A stretch of 64,000 nucleotides of DNA, from positions 1 through 64,000 of the forward strand of contig CALGAN010000016.1 of NCBI GenBank assembly GCA_937951875.1. Reading direction: 5' to 3'. A program made the position numbers and the translations under genes. Source of the stretch: an uncultured Alkalilimnicola sp. GTDB taxonomy: Bacteria > Pseudomonadota > Gammaproteobacteria > Nitrococcales > AK92. Below the pieces are notes generated by a model. That model had not been told where the DNA came from. It did not search any database and saw nothing but the letters and a program-made list of their open reading frames with translations. Shown piece by piece: positions 46,652 through 55,284 of this stretch (position 1 is its first letter; each line of letters starts with the position of its first letter).

Positions 46652-47778
46652 CCGTGCGACTAGCGCTGATTACCAGTTACGCCCAATCGATCTGCAACTT
46701 TCGCGCATCCCTGGTGCGCGATCTGGTCGGCCGCGGGGTGCGGGTGTACGCGCTGGCGCCCGACTACGACGCCGAGATCCGCGCGGCGGTCATGGCCTTG
46801 GGGGCCGAGCCGATCGACTGCTCGCTGTCACGCGTCGGCATGAACCCGCTGCGCGATGCCGTCGACATGGTGCGGCTGACGCGGTTGCTGCGCCGGCTCA
46901 AGCCGGATCTGACGCTGGGCTATTTCATCAAGCCGGTCATCTACGGAACGCTGGCGGCGGCCGCCGCGGGCGTGCCGACTCGCTATGCGCTGATCGAGGG
47001 GGCCGGCTACGCGTTCACCGACGACGGCTCGCTCGGCATCAAGCGACGGCTGCTGCGGGCGGCGATCGTCCGCCTCTACCGGTTGGGGCTGTCGCGGGTC
47101 GACCGCGCCTTCTTCCTCAACGACGACGATGTGGCACTGTTCACTGGGCACGGGATGGTGGCGGCCGACAAAGTGGTGCGTCTGACCGGCATCGGCGTGG
47201 AGCTGAACGAGTTCCCAATGGTGGCCGCGACGACCGAGCCGGTCACGTTCATCCTGGTGGCGCGGTTGCTGGCCGAGAAGGGCATCCGCGAGTACGTGGC
47301 GGCGGCGCGGCGGATCAAGGCCAAGCACCCGCATACCCGCTTTCTGCTGGTGGGCGGCACCGACCCCAATCCCGGCGCCATTCCCCTCGCCGAGGTGCGG
47401 CGTTGGGTGGCGGAGGGAGTGATCGAGTGGCCGGGGCACGTGCCCGACGTCCGGCCCTGGCTGCGGCAGGCGAGCGTGTTCGTGCTGCCGTCCTATCGCG
47501 AGGGTTTGCCGCGCAGCACCCAGGAGGCCATGGCGAGCGGCCTGCCGGTGATCACCACCGATGCGCCGGGCTGTCGCGAGACGGTGGTGAACGGCCGCAA
47601 TGGCTTTCTCGTGCCGGTTCGGGATGTTGACGCGCTGGCTGCCGCGATGGAGCGGTTCGTGCTCGAGCCGGCGCTGATCGAGTCGATGGGCTGGATCAGC
47701 CACCGTATGGCCGAGGAGATGTTCGACGCACGCAAGATCAACCGGACCATCATCGAGGCCCTGGGTTTGGCCGCCTGA
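46648..47778 (+). CDS. Glycosyltransferase family 4 (PglA/WbnK-like)
   Basis: A 376-residue GT4 enzyme with an N-terminus typical of HexNAc transferases such as PglA (ITSYAQSICNFRASLVRDL, then GYFIKPVIYGTLAA and YALIEGAGYAFTDDG). The donor domain holds VARLLAEKGIREYVAAAR and YREGLPRSTQEAMASGLPVITTD. ATGA overlap with the gene before. It probably adds a HexNAc or related sugar; the specificity is inferred. Confidence 0.88.
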   Translation: MTVRLALITSYAQSICNFRASLVRDLVGRGVRVYALAPDYDAEIRAAVMALGAEPIDCSLSRVGMNPLRDAVDMVRLTRLLRRLKPDLTLGYFIKPVIYGTLAAAAAGVPTRYALIEGAGYAFTDDGSLGIKRRLLRAAIVRLYRLGLSRVDRAFFLNDDDVALFTGHGMVAADKVVRLTGIGVELNEFPMVAATTEPVTFILVARLLAEKGIREYVAAARRIKAKHPHTRFLLVGGTDPNPGAIPLAEVRRWVAEGVIEWPGHVPDVRPWLRQASVFVLPSYREGLPRSTQEAMASGLPVITTDAPGCRETVVNGRNGFLVPVRDVDALAAAMERFVLEPALIESMGWISHRMAEEMFDARKINRTIIEALGLAA

Positions 47779-47820
47779 GCGCGCCCGCCGGCGCGCGAGC
47801 CGACAAGGAGACGTTGGAAC

Positions 47821-48819
47821 ATGAGCGACCGAGTTCTGGTGACGGGGGCGAGCGGTTTCGTCGGGCAGGCGTTGCTAGCCCGGCTGCGCCGGCAGGATCT
47901 GCCGGTACGGGCGGCGCTGCGGCGGCCATGGGAGCCGCCGCCGGGCGTGGAAACCTGCCGGGTCGGCGAGCTGGGCGCCGATACCGATTGGCGCGCCGCG
48001 TTGACGGACGTCGACGTGGTGGTCCATGCCGCCGCCCGCGTGCACGTCATGCGCGACGCCGCCGCCGATCCGCTGGCGGAGTATCGCCGGGTCAACGTTC
48101 AGGGGACGCTGGCGCTGGCGCGGCAGGCGGCCGAAGCGGGCGTGCGCCGGTTCGTGTTCATTAGTTCGATCAAGGTCAACGGCGAAGTCACCGCGCCCGG
48201 CCGGCCGTTCACCGCGCAGGATGCGCCGGCGCCGCGCGATCCGTACGGCCTATCCAAGGCGGAAGCGGAGAATGGGTTGCGCCGCCTGGCGGTGGAAACC
48301 GGGTTGGAGGTGACGATCATCCGGCCGCCGCTGGTGTACGGGCCCGGCGTGACAGGCAATTTCCTGAGTCTGATGCGCTGGCTGAGCCGCGGGCTGCCGT
48401 TGCCGCTGGGCGCGATCCACAACCGCCGCAGTTTGGTCGCACTGGATAACCTGGTGGATCTGATCGCCGTTTGCTGCCGCCATCCAGCGGCCGCCAGCCG
48501 GACCTTCCTGGTAGCGGATGGCGAGGATCTGTCCACCACCGAGCTGCTGCGGCGGCTGGGGCAGGCGTTGGGCAAGCCCGCCCGCTTGCTACCGGTGCCG
48601 AGCTGGCTGCTGAAGGCTGCGGCTGCGGCGGTCGGACGTCCGGGCATCGGTCAGCGCCTGTGCGGTTCGCTGCAGGTGGATATCGCCGCCACCCAGGCGG
48701 CGCTGGCTTGGTCGCCTCCAGTTGGCGTCGATGAGGCGCTGGCCAGGACCGCCCACCATTTCCTGCGCAGTGAGGAGGGGCGGGCGGCCGCCGAAACCGC
48801 GGAATCGCTGCCGAGGTGA
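47821..48819 (+). CDS. SDR reductase/epimerase, WbpV-like
   Basis: A 332-residue extended SDR: NAD(P) loop GASGFVGQAL (9-18), the FISSIKVNGE block and catalytic Tyr142/Lys146 in YGLSKAEAE. This branch includes WbpV of Pseudomonas O6, thought to reduce UDP-4-keto-6-deoxy-GlcNAc to UDP-QuiNAc. The following WbpL-like and WbpM-like genes are in the same order as in that locus. A 42-base gap precedes it, with AAGGAGA. Confidence 0.85.
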   Translation: MSDRVLVTGASGFVGQALLARLRRQDLPVRAALRRPWEPPPGVETCRVGELGADTDWRAALTDVDVVVHAAARVHVMRDAAADPLAEYRRVNVQGTLALARQAAEAGVRRFVFISSIKVNGEVTAPGRPFTAQDAPAPRDPYGLSKAEAENGLRRLAVETGLEVTIIRPPLVYGPGVTGNFLSLMRWLSRGLPLPLGAIHNRRSLVALDNLVDLIAVCCRHPAAASRTFLVADGEDLSTTELLRRLGQALGKPARLLPVPSWLLKAAAAAVGRPGIGQRLCGSLQVDIAATQAALAWSPPVGVDEALARTAHHFLRSEEGRAAAETAESLPR

Positions 48820-48822
48820 CCC

Positions 48823-49848
48823 ATGCGCATACCTCTGCTGGTTCTTGGTGTGTGGGTGCTGTCGATCGTGCTGACCGGCTGGCTGCGCGGCTATGCCCTG
48901 CGAACCCGCCTGTTGGATATGCCCAATGCCCGCAGCTCGCACAGCCGGCCGACGCCGCGCGGCGGCGGCATGGCGATCGTGGCCGGTTTCGTGCTGGGAC
49001 TGCTCGCCTGCCGCTGGCTGGGTGCGGTGTCGGACGACTTGCTGGCCGCCCTGCTCGGTGGTGGGCTGGCGATCGCGGCGGTCGGTTACATCGACGATCG
49101 CCGCGGCGTGCCGGTGCGCTGGCGGCTGGCGGTGCATGTCGCTGCCGCCGCTTGGGCCTTGTGGTGGCTGGGCCCGCCGCCGGCGCTGCCGTTGCCCGGC
49201 GGCGAGTGGCGGCTAGAGCTGCTCGGCTATCCGCTCGCTCTGTTGCTGATCGTTTGGTTGCTGAACTTGTACAACTTCATGGACGGTATCGACGGTATCG
49301 CTGGTGTCGAAACCGTGACGGTGGCGGGTGGCGCTGCCGTCTTAGCGATGCTGGCGGGGGATGGGGCGGCCGCTCTACCGTTATTGCTGCTGGCCGCGGC
49401 CGCGGCCGGTTTCCTGCTTTGGAATTGGCCGCCGGCGAAGATCTTCATGGGCGATGTCGGCAGCGCCTTCATCGGTTTCGTACTGGCGGCGTTCGCGCTC
49501 GGCGGCGAGGGACCGTTGAACCCGTGGGTATGGCCGATCCTGCTCGGGGTGTTCCTGGTCGATGCCAGCTACACGCTGCTGCGGCGTCTGTTGCGGGGCG
49601 AGGCCATCCACCAAGCCCATCGCAGCCACGCCTATCAGCGCGCCAGCCGGCGCCTGGGGGCGCATCGGCCGGTCACGGTGGCGGTGGCGGCGATCAACCT
49701 GTGCTGGCTATGGCCGCTGGCTTGGATCGCGCTCCGTCACCCGGAGCTAGGTCCGTTGCTGACGCTGACGGCCTGGGCGCCGCTGGTGGGCTTGGCGATC
49801 GCCTTGGGCGCTGGCGAGCGCGACGAGGTCGTCGGCGCATCCGCCTGA
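48823..49848 (+). CDS. Undecaprenyl-phosphate sugar-1-phosphate transferase, WbpL/WecA-like
   Basis: A 341-residue polyprenyl-phosphate HexNAc-1-phosphate transferase with about ten membrane segments. The catalytic loops are present: HSRPTPRGGGMAI, NLYNFMDGIDGIAG, KIFMGDVGSAFIG and the His motif HQAHRSHAYQR. It should start repeat-unit synthesis by moving QuiNAc- or FucNAc-type phosphate to undecaprenyl phosphate. It lies 3 bases after the WbpV-like gene, with GAGGTG upstream. Confidence 0.92.
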   Translation: MRIPLLVLGVWVLSIVLTGWLRGYALRTRLLDMPNARSSHSRPTPRGGGMAIVAGFVLGLLACRWLGAVSDDLLAALLGGGLAIAAVGYIDDRRGVPVRWRLAVHVAAAAWALWWLGPPPALPLPGGEWRLELLGYPLALLLIVWLLNLYNFMDGIDGIAGVETVTVAGGAAVLAMLAGDGAAALPLLLLAAAAAGFLLWNWPPAKIFMGDVGSAFIGFVLAAFALGGEGPLNPWVWPILLGVFLVDASYTLLRRLLRGEAIHQAHRSHAYQRASRRLGAHRPVTVAVAAINLCWLWPLAWIALRHPELGPLLTLTAWAPLVGLAIALGAGERDEVVGASA

Positions 49849-50231
49849 CGCGACCGTTGGCCGCTCTCCCGGAACGGGGACAAGAGTCCATAAGGAGGGC
49901 TGGGAGCATGCTTGCCCCTTGGCCGCCATGACCGTTAGCGGGCGTCGTTGCTCGCGGGCGCGCGGGGTCGCACTCCGCGCGGCAGCGAACAAGGCGGAAC
50001 GTGGCTCTGGGGCGGGCGTTCAGCGGCGCCGGCTCAGGGAAAATCCGAACGGTCCGTCGCTTGCTTGCGACAGGGTAAACGCTCGCCGGCAGATGATTTT
50101 TTTCCGTGCACACCCCAGCTATTTAAGGACAATCGCGTCGGCCGAATCCAACGTGCGCGGCGTAGACTAAGGCTGCTCCGACTCCTCACGGATCGAGGAG
50201 GACCGGATTCCGGTTTCCACAGGAAGTGGCG
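49849..50231 (+). other. 383-base intergenic region before the WbpM-like gene
   Basis: No gene supported. It contains short complementary stretches (GTCGCTTGCTTGCGAC around 50055-50071 can form a hairpin), a run of seven T at 50097-50103, and AGGA before the WbpM-like ATG. TATTTA at 50120-50125 and TAGACT near 50163 are possible -10 boxes without good -35 partners. Probably holds the promoter of the WbpM-like gene. Confidence 0.4.
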
Positions 50232-52178
50232 ATGTACAAGCAATTAGAACGTCTCCCCCGCGGCCTGAAAAGGCTGCTGATCATGGCCAGTGACCTGGCT
50301 CTCGTCCCACTCGCTCTATGGGCGGCTTTCGCGCTGCGATTAGGGCAGTTCACACCCGATCTGCGCCAGTTCTGGTGGCTGTTCGTGCTGTTGCCGGCGT
50401 TCACCGTGCCGGTGTTCGCGCTGCTCGGCTGCTATCGGATCGTGATCCGCTACATGGCGCCTCATGCGCTGCTGATGCTGGTCAAGGGCGTGACCCTCTC
50501 CACCCTGATCATGGCGGCGGCCACGCTGTTGATTAGTCGCGACGGCTTCCCCCGCTCGGTGCTGCCGTTGTACTGGCTGCTGGCGCTGGCCTCGGTCGGC
50601 GGTAGCCGCTATCTGGGGTGGCTTGGTCTGCAGTGGCTGTCGCGCAAGGCTAGCGACAAGCGCGCGGTGATCGTCTACGGCGCTGGCGATGCCGGGGCGC
50701 GGTTGGTGGCCGCGCTGGCGGCGGGGCACGATTACCGCCCGGTGGCCCTGGTCGACGACAACCCCGCGCTGCACGGCAATGTGGTCAGCGGCGTCCGTGT
50801 CTACAGTCCCGACGAGCTGGACCGGCTGATCGCCGAGTTCGGCGTCTCGCACGTGTTGCTGGCGCTGCCGTCGATCGACCAGAGTCGGCGCCGGCGCATC
50901 CTCCAGCGCCTGGAGGCCTATCCGGTGCACGTGAAGACCATCCCCGGGCTGAACGAGCTGCTGAGCGGCCGCGCCCAGCTCGATCATTTGCGCGAGCTGG
51001 ACCTGGAAGACTTGCTGGAGCGCGAACCGGTGGTGCCCGACCCGGCTCTGCTGGAGCGCTGCGTGCGCGACAAGTCGGTGCTGGTGACCGGCGCCGGTGG
51101 CTCGATCGGCTCGGAGCTGTGTCGGCAGATCGTGCGCCTGCGGCCGCGACGCCTGGTGTTGCTGGATCTGTCCGAATACGGCCTGTACCGCATCGAGCGG
51201 GAGCTGCGGCCGATGCTGGACGGCACGGTCGAGCTGGTGCCGCTGCTGGGCAACACCCTCAACCGCCGGCATCTGCGCGAGATCATGCGCCGCTTCCAGG
51301 TGCAGACGGTGTATCACGCCGCCGCGTACAAGCACGTGCCCATCGTCGAGCAGAACATTCTGGAAGGCGCGTACAACAACGTGTTCGGCACCGTTTACGC
51401 CGCGCAAGCGGCGCAGGAGTCGGGGGTGGAGACCTTCGTGTTGATCTCCACCGACAAGGCGGTGCGCCCCACCAATGTCATGGGCGCCAGCAAGCGCCTG
51501 GCCGAGCTGGCGTTGCAAGGCTTGGCGCAGCTCAACGGTGTGCGCACCCGCTTTTGCATGGTGCGCTTCGGCAATGTGTTGGGTTCCTCGGGATCGGTGG
51601 TGCCCCTGTTTCGGGAGCAGATCCGCATGGGCGGGCCGGTGACGGTCACGCATCCCGAGATCACCCGCTATTTCATGACTATCCCCGAGGCGGCGGCGCT
51701 GGTGATCCAGGCGGGCGCGATGGCGGAGGGCGGCGATGTGTTCGTGCTCGACATGGGCGCGCCGGTGAAGATCGTCGACCTGGCGCGCAAGATGATCCAC
51801 CTGGCCGGCCACACCGTGCGCGACGAGCGCAATCCCGGCGGCGACATCGAGATCCGCTACACCGGCCTGCGGCCAGGCGAGAAGCTCTACGAGGAGCTGT
51901 TGATCGGCGACAACGTCACCGGCACCCAGCACCCGATGATCATGCGCGCCATCGAGTTCTCGCTGCCATGGCGCGAGGTGGAGCGGCTGCTCGCCCGTCT
52001 GAGCGATGCCTTCGAGCGGTTCGATTGCGCCGAGGTGCACAACGTGCTCACCGAGGCGGTCAGCGGCTTCGTCAGCAGCGGTCCGAGCCAGGATCTGCTA
52101 TGGCGGGAGATCCGTCTGCAGACGGCGACGCTCAAGGCGGACGACAAAATCGCCTATCTGCGCGCGCCGCCGGCGTGA
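50232..52178 (+). CDS. UDP-GlcNAc 4,6-dehydratase, WbpM-like (long form)
   Basis: A 648-residue membrane-anchored NDP-sugar dehydratase. Four hydrophobic segments at about 15-120 precede a CoA-binding-like Rossmann domain (AVIVYGAGDAGARLV) and the SDR catalytic domain with GAGGSIGSELC near residue 284. The usual Tyr is replaced by Met417 before Lys421 in STDKAVRPTNVMGASKR, the SMK triad of WbpM/FlaA1 enzymes. It converts UDP-GlcNAc to the 4-keto-6-deoxy sugar. AGGA favours this ATG over a GTG two codons earlier. Confidence 0.93.
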   Translation: MYKQLERLPRGLKRLLIMASDLALVPLALWAAFALRLGQFTPDLRQFWWLFVLLPAFTVPVFALLGCYRIVIRYMAPHALLMLVKGVTLSTLIMAAATLLISRDGFPRSVLPLYWLLALASVGGSRYLGWLGLQWLSRKASDKRAVIVYGAGDAGARLVAALAAGHDYRPVALVDDNPALHGNVVSGVRVYSPDELDRLIAEFGVSHVLLALPSIDQSRRRRILQRLEAYPVHVKTIPGLNELLSGRAQLDHLRELDLEDLLEREPVVPDPALLERCVRDKSVLVTGAGGSIGSELCRQIVRLRPRRLVLLDLSEYGLYRIERELRPMLDGTVELVPLLGNTLNRRHLREIMRRFQVQTVYHAAAYKHVPIVEQNILEGAYNNVFGTVYAAQAAQESGVETFVLISTDKAVRPTNVMGASKRLAELALQGLAQLNGVRTRFCMVRFGNVLGSSGSVVPLFREQIRMGGPVTVTHPEITRYFMTIPEAAALVIQAGAMAEGGDVFVLDMGAPVKIVDLARKMIHLAGHTVRDERNPGGDIEIRYTGLRPGEKLYEELLIGDNVTGTQHPMIMRAIEFSLPWREVERLLARLSDAFERFDCAEVHNVLTEAVSGFVSSGPSQDLLWREIRLQTATLKADDKIAYLRAPPA

Positions 52179-52227
52179 GGCAGCGGCCGTTCTCCGACCG
52201 CCGATCGGTATTGCGCGGGCAGGGCCG

Positions 52228-53682
52228 CTAAGGCACCACGACCTCGATGCCCAGCCCCAGTTCTTCCAGCTTGGCTTTCAATGCCCGCTTCGCCGCATCC
52301 TCGCCGTGCACCAGCCGTACTTGCCGCGGCGGGTGGCGCATGCGGCGGATGAAGTTCACCAAATCCTTCTGTCCGGCGTGCGCCGAGTAACCGTCGAGGC
52401 GGTGAATGCCGGCGCGGATCTCGAAGCGCTGGCCGTCCAGCTCGACCCAGCCGCCGCGCGGTCCGTGCTCGAGGATGGCGTGCCCCGGCGTGCCGCGGGC
52501 CTGGTAGCCGACGAACAGCACGTCGTGGCGCGGATCGCCCAGCATGGCTTTGAGGTAATCGACGATGCGTCCGCCGGTGCACATGCCGCTGGCGGCGATC
52601 ACTACCGTGGGGCGTCCGGTGCGTGCCAGATAGTCCACCGCGCGCAAGTGGTCGTCATGGTCGTCGATGGTGGTGAGCTGCTCGAAGTCGAGCGGATGGC
52701 GGCCTTGCGCGACCCGCCGGCGCGCCTCGGCGTCCCACCACGGCTTCATGGCGCGATAGGCGGCGGTGAAGCGGCTGGCCAGTGGCGAGTCGACGATGAT
52801 CTCCAGATCTTCCCAGCGCAGCTCGCCGGGGCGTTTGCGCCGTCGCGACTCGCTGAAGATGATCCCTTCCAGCTCGTAGAGCAGTTCCTGGGTGCGACCG
52901 ATGCTGAAAGCCGGCACCAGCACCGTGCCGCGGTTGGCCAGGGCGCGCTCGATGGTGTGCTGAAGCTGTCGGCGGCGGCCGGCGCGATCGCCATGGTCGC
53001 GGTCGCCGTAAGTGCTCTCCAGCACCACCACGTCGGCGGTGTACGGCGGCTTGGGGGCTGCCAGCAACGGCGCGTGCGGCGCGCCCAGGTCGCCCGAGAA
53101 TACCACCCGCTGTTCTGGTCCGTCCCGCCTGATCCGGCACTCGACGTACGCCGAGCCCAGGACGTGGCCGCTCGGCTTGAGCTTGATGGCCAGCGTGGCG
53201 TTGTCGCGGCCCAGGTCGATGTCGTGCCAGCGGCCATAGGGCAGGGCGACGATGCGTTGCTGCAGGATTTCCAGAAACCGTTCGATCATCCAGGGCTGGC
53301 GGGTGAAACCGATCTTGACGGCGTCCTCCAGTACCAGCGGCAACAGCTGCGCCGACGGTTCGCTGCACAGGATCGGGCCCCGGTAGCCGGCCGCCAGCAG
53401 GTAGGGAATGCGCCCGACGTGGTCGAGGTGGACGTGGGTCAGCACCAGCGCCCGGATATGGTCGATCGGAAACTCGATCTCCGGCCGCTCGGCGTGGGCC
53501 GAACGATCGGCGGAGGTTTCCTCGCCCTGGAACAGCCCGCAGTCGATCAGGATGCCGGCGTCGCCGACGTTCAGCTCGTGACAGGAGCCGGTGACGCCGC
53601 GCACGGCGCCGTGATGCCGAATGTGCGGCAGCGTCGAATCAGGGATCGTGACGTGGGCGGCCTTAACTGTCGCCATGCTCAT
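52228..53682 (-). CDS. Metallo-beta-lactamase-fold nuclease (beta-CASP, Ysh1-like)
   Basis: A 484-residue predicted RNA nuclease or exonuclease. The zinc motif HVHLDH is at 83-88, FSGDLG supplies the next ligand region, then the beta-CASP insert (LESTYGDRDH, VLVPAFSIGRTQELLYEL) and the C-terminal RMMBL-type part with GYSAHAGQKDL and RLVHGE. It runs against its neighbours, between the O-antigen and rhamnose genes, and is probably unrelated to sugar synthesis. AAGGA lies upstream of the ATG; a second ATG is two codons in. Confidence 0.93.
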   Translation of the reverse strand: MSMATVKAAHVTIPDSTLPHIRHHGAVRGVTGSCHELNVGDAGILIDCGLFQGEETSADRSAHAERPEIEFPIDHIRALVLTHVHLDHVGRIPYLLAAGYRGPILCSEPSAQLLPLVLEDAVKIGFTRQPWMIERFLEILQQRIVALPYGRWHDIDLGRDNATLAIKLKPSGHVLGSAYVECRIRRDGPEQRVVFSGDLGAPHAPLLAAPKPPYTADVVVLESTYGDRDHGDRAGRRRQLQHTIERALANRGTVLVPAFSIGRTQELLYELEGIIFSESRRRKRPGELRWEDLEIIVDSPLASRFTAAYRAMKPWWDAEARRRVAQGRHPLDFEQLTTIDDHDDHLRAVDYLARTGRPTVVIAASGMCTGGRIVDYLKAMLGDPRHDVLFVGYQARGTPGHAILEHGPRGGWVELDGQRFEIRAGIHRLDGYSAHAGQKDLVNFIRRMRHPPRQVRLVHGEDAAKRALKAKLEELGLGIEVVVP

Positions 53683-53749
53683 GCTAGGTTTTCCTTATCT
53701 GCCTACCTTCCGTGGTGATGGCCGCGGTAGCGATGATATTTGCCGGTCG

Positions 53750-53779
53750 TTGACCGTCCGTAGCTTGTGCCAATAGACT
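53750..53779 (+). promoter_or_regulatory. rfb operon promoter
   Basis: TTGACC (5 of 6) and TAGACT (4 of 6) with an 18-base spacer, 72 bases before rfbA. On the opposite strand TATCAT (positions 53733-53738) could be the -10 box of the nuclease gene. Confidence 0.5.
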
Positions 53780-53851
53780 TTCCGCAACCGCATCAACCCT
53801 TCGCGCCGGCAGCCACCGGCGGCGCGGGGCGTATCGGAAAAAGGAATAATC

Positions 53852-54736
53852 GTGAGTTCCAGGAAGGGTATCATTCTCGCCGGCGGTTCCGGCACGCGCC
53901 TGCATCCGTTGACTTACTGCGTCAGCAAGCAACTGATGCCGGTGTACGACAAGCCGATGATCTACTACCCGCTATCCGCGCTGATGCTGGCTGGCATCCG
54001 TGAGATACTGGTGATCACCACCCCGCAGGATCAGCCGCTGTTCCAAGCCTTGCTGCAGGACGGCAGCCAGTGGGGGATCTCGCTGCAGTACGCCGTTCAA
54101 CCCAGCCCTGACGGTCTGGCCCAGGCCTTCCTGATCGGCGAACGCTTCATCGGCAACGATAACGTCTGCCTCATTCTCGGCGACAACATCTTCTACTCCG
54201 AGGGTTTGTCGAAGAAGCTGCAGGCCGCCGCCGGGCGCGAGCGCGGCGCCACGGTGTTCGGCTACTACGTCAACGATCCGCAGCGCTACGGCGTGGTGGT
54301 GTTCGATCGGGACGGCAAGGTCATCGACATCGAGGAAAAACCGGCTCAGCCGAAGTCGAACTACGCGGTCACCGGGCTGTATTTCTACGACAACCGGGTG
54401 ATCGACATCGCCAAGAGCATCCGTCCCTCCGCGCGGGGCGAGCTGGAAATCACCGACGTCAACCGGGCCTATCTGCGGTACGGCGAGCTCAGCGTCGAGC
54501 TGTTCAGCCGCGGCACCGCCTGGCTCGATACCGGCACCCACGACTCGCTGCTGGATGCCGCCACCTATGTGCGGGTGATCGAACAGCGCCAGGGCTTGAA
54601 GGTCTGCTGTCCGGAGGAGATCGCCTTCCGCATGGGGTTCATCGACGCCGAGCAGCTGGAGCGGCTGGCGCTGCCGCTGCAGAAGAGCGGCTACGGCCAG
54701 TACCTGTTGGGCATTCTCAAGCAGGTCGCACCCTGA
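53852..54736 (+). CDS. rfbA: Glucose-1-phosphate thymidylyltransferase
   Basis: Makes dTDP-glucose from glucose-1-phosphate and dTTP, the first step to dTDP-L-rhamnose. The 294-residue product has GIILAGGSGTRLHPLT near the N-terminus, QLMPVYDKPMIYYPLS, and LGDNIFY (the metal/product site). Start GTG with AAAGGAA upstream. The stop overlaps the rfbC start (TGATG). Confidence 0.97.
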   Translation: MSSRKGIILAGGSGTRLHPLTYCVSKQLMPVYDKPMIYYPLSALMLAGIREILVITTPQDQPLFQALLQDGSQWGISLQYAVQPSPDGLAQAFLIGERFIGNDNVCLILGDNIFYSEGLSKKLQAAAGRERGATVFGYYVNDPQRYGVVVFDRDGKVIDIEEKPAQPKSNYAVTGLYFYDNRVIDIAKSIRPSARGELEITDVNRAYLRYGELSVELFSRGTAWLDTGTHDSLLDAATYVRVIEQRQGLKVCCPEEIAFRMGFIDAEQLERLALPLQKSGYGQYLLGILKQVAP

Positions 54737-55284
54737 TGCAGTTCACTCGCCTGGCCATTCCCGACGTGGTGCTGATCACGCCGAAGGTGTTCGGCGACGA
54801 GCGCGGCTTCTTCATGGAAACCTGGCGTCAGTCCTGGGCCGAGGAGCTGGGCATCGACGGCACGTTCGTGCAGGACAACCACAGCCGCTCCAGCCGCGGC
54901 ATCCTGCGCGGCCTGCACTTTCAGATCAAGCAGCCGCAGGGCAAGCTGGTGAGAGTCACCTCCGGTGCGGTGTTCGACGTCGCGGTCGACCTGCGCCGCA
55001 GCTCGCCCACCTTCGGCCGCTGGGTCGGCGAAGTGCTGTCGGCCGACAACCATCGCATGCTGTGGGTGCCGCCCGGTTTCGCGCACGGTTTCTACGTGCT
55101 CAGCGACAGCGCCGATTTCGTCTACAAGTGCACCGATTACTACGCGCCCGAGTACGAGCGCTGCCTGCTCTGGAACGACGCCGATGTCGGCATCGACTGG
55201 CCGCTGATAGACAACCAGCCGCCCCGGCTGTCGGCCAAGGACGCGCAGGGACGGTCGCTGCGCGAAATCGAGGTCTATCCGTGA
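54736..55284 (+). CDS. rfbC: dTDP-4-dehydrorhamnose 3,5-epimerase
   Basis: Cupin epimerase, third enzyme of rhamnose synthesis. The 182-residue product has FGDERGFFMETW, the substrate-site segment DNHSRSSRGILRGLHFQ with the catalytic histidine, and GFAHGFYVLS. It overlaps rfbA at its start and rfbD at its end (GTGA), so the three genes are translationally coupled. Confidence 0.97.
   Translation: MQFTRLAIPDVVLITPKVFGDERGFFMETWRQSWAEELGIDGTFVQDNHSRSSRGILRGLHFQIKQPQGKLVRVTSGAVFDVAVDLRRSSPTFGRWVGEVLSADNHRMLWVPPGFAHGFYVLSDSADFVYKCTDYYAPEYERCLLWNDADVGIDWPLIDNQPPRLSAKDAQGRSLREIEVYP

Noticed and set aside
50598..50606. GGCGGTAGC, resembling the ops element of RfaH-controlled sugar operons
   Set aside because: It lies inside a coding sequence rather than a leader, lacks the full ops consensus, and a similar string occurs in rpsK near 28019.
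51119..52231. 370-codon frame overlapping the WbpM-like gene on the same strand
   Set aside because: Arg/Ala/Gly-rich shadow of a clear SDR gene in the +1 frame.
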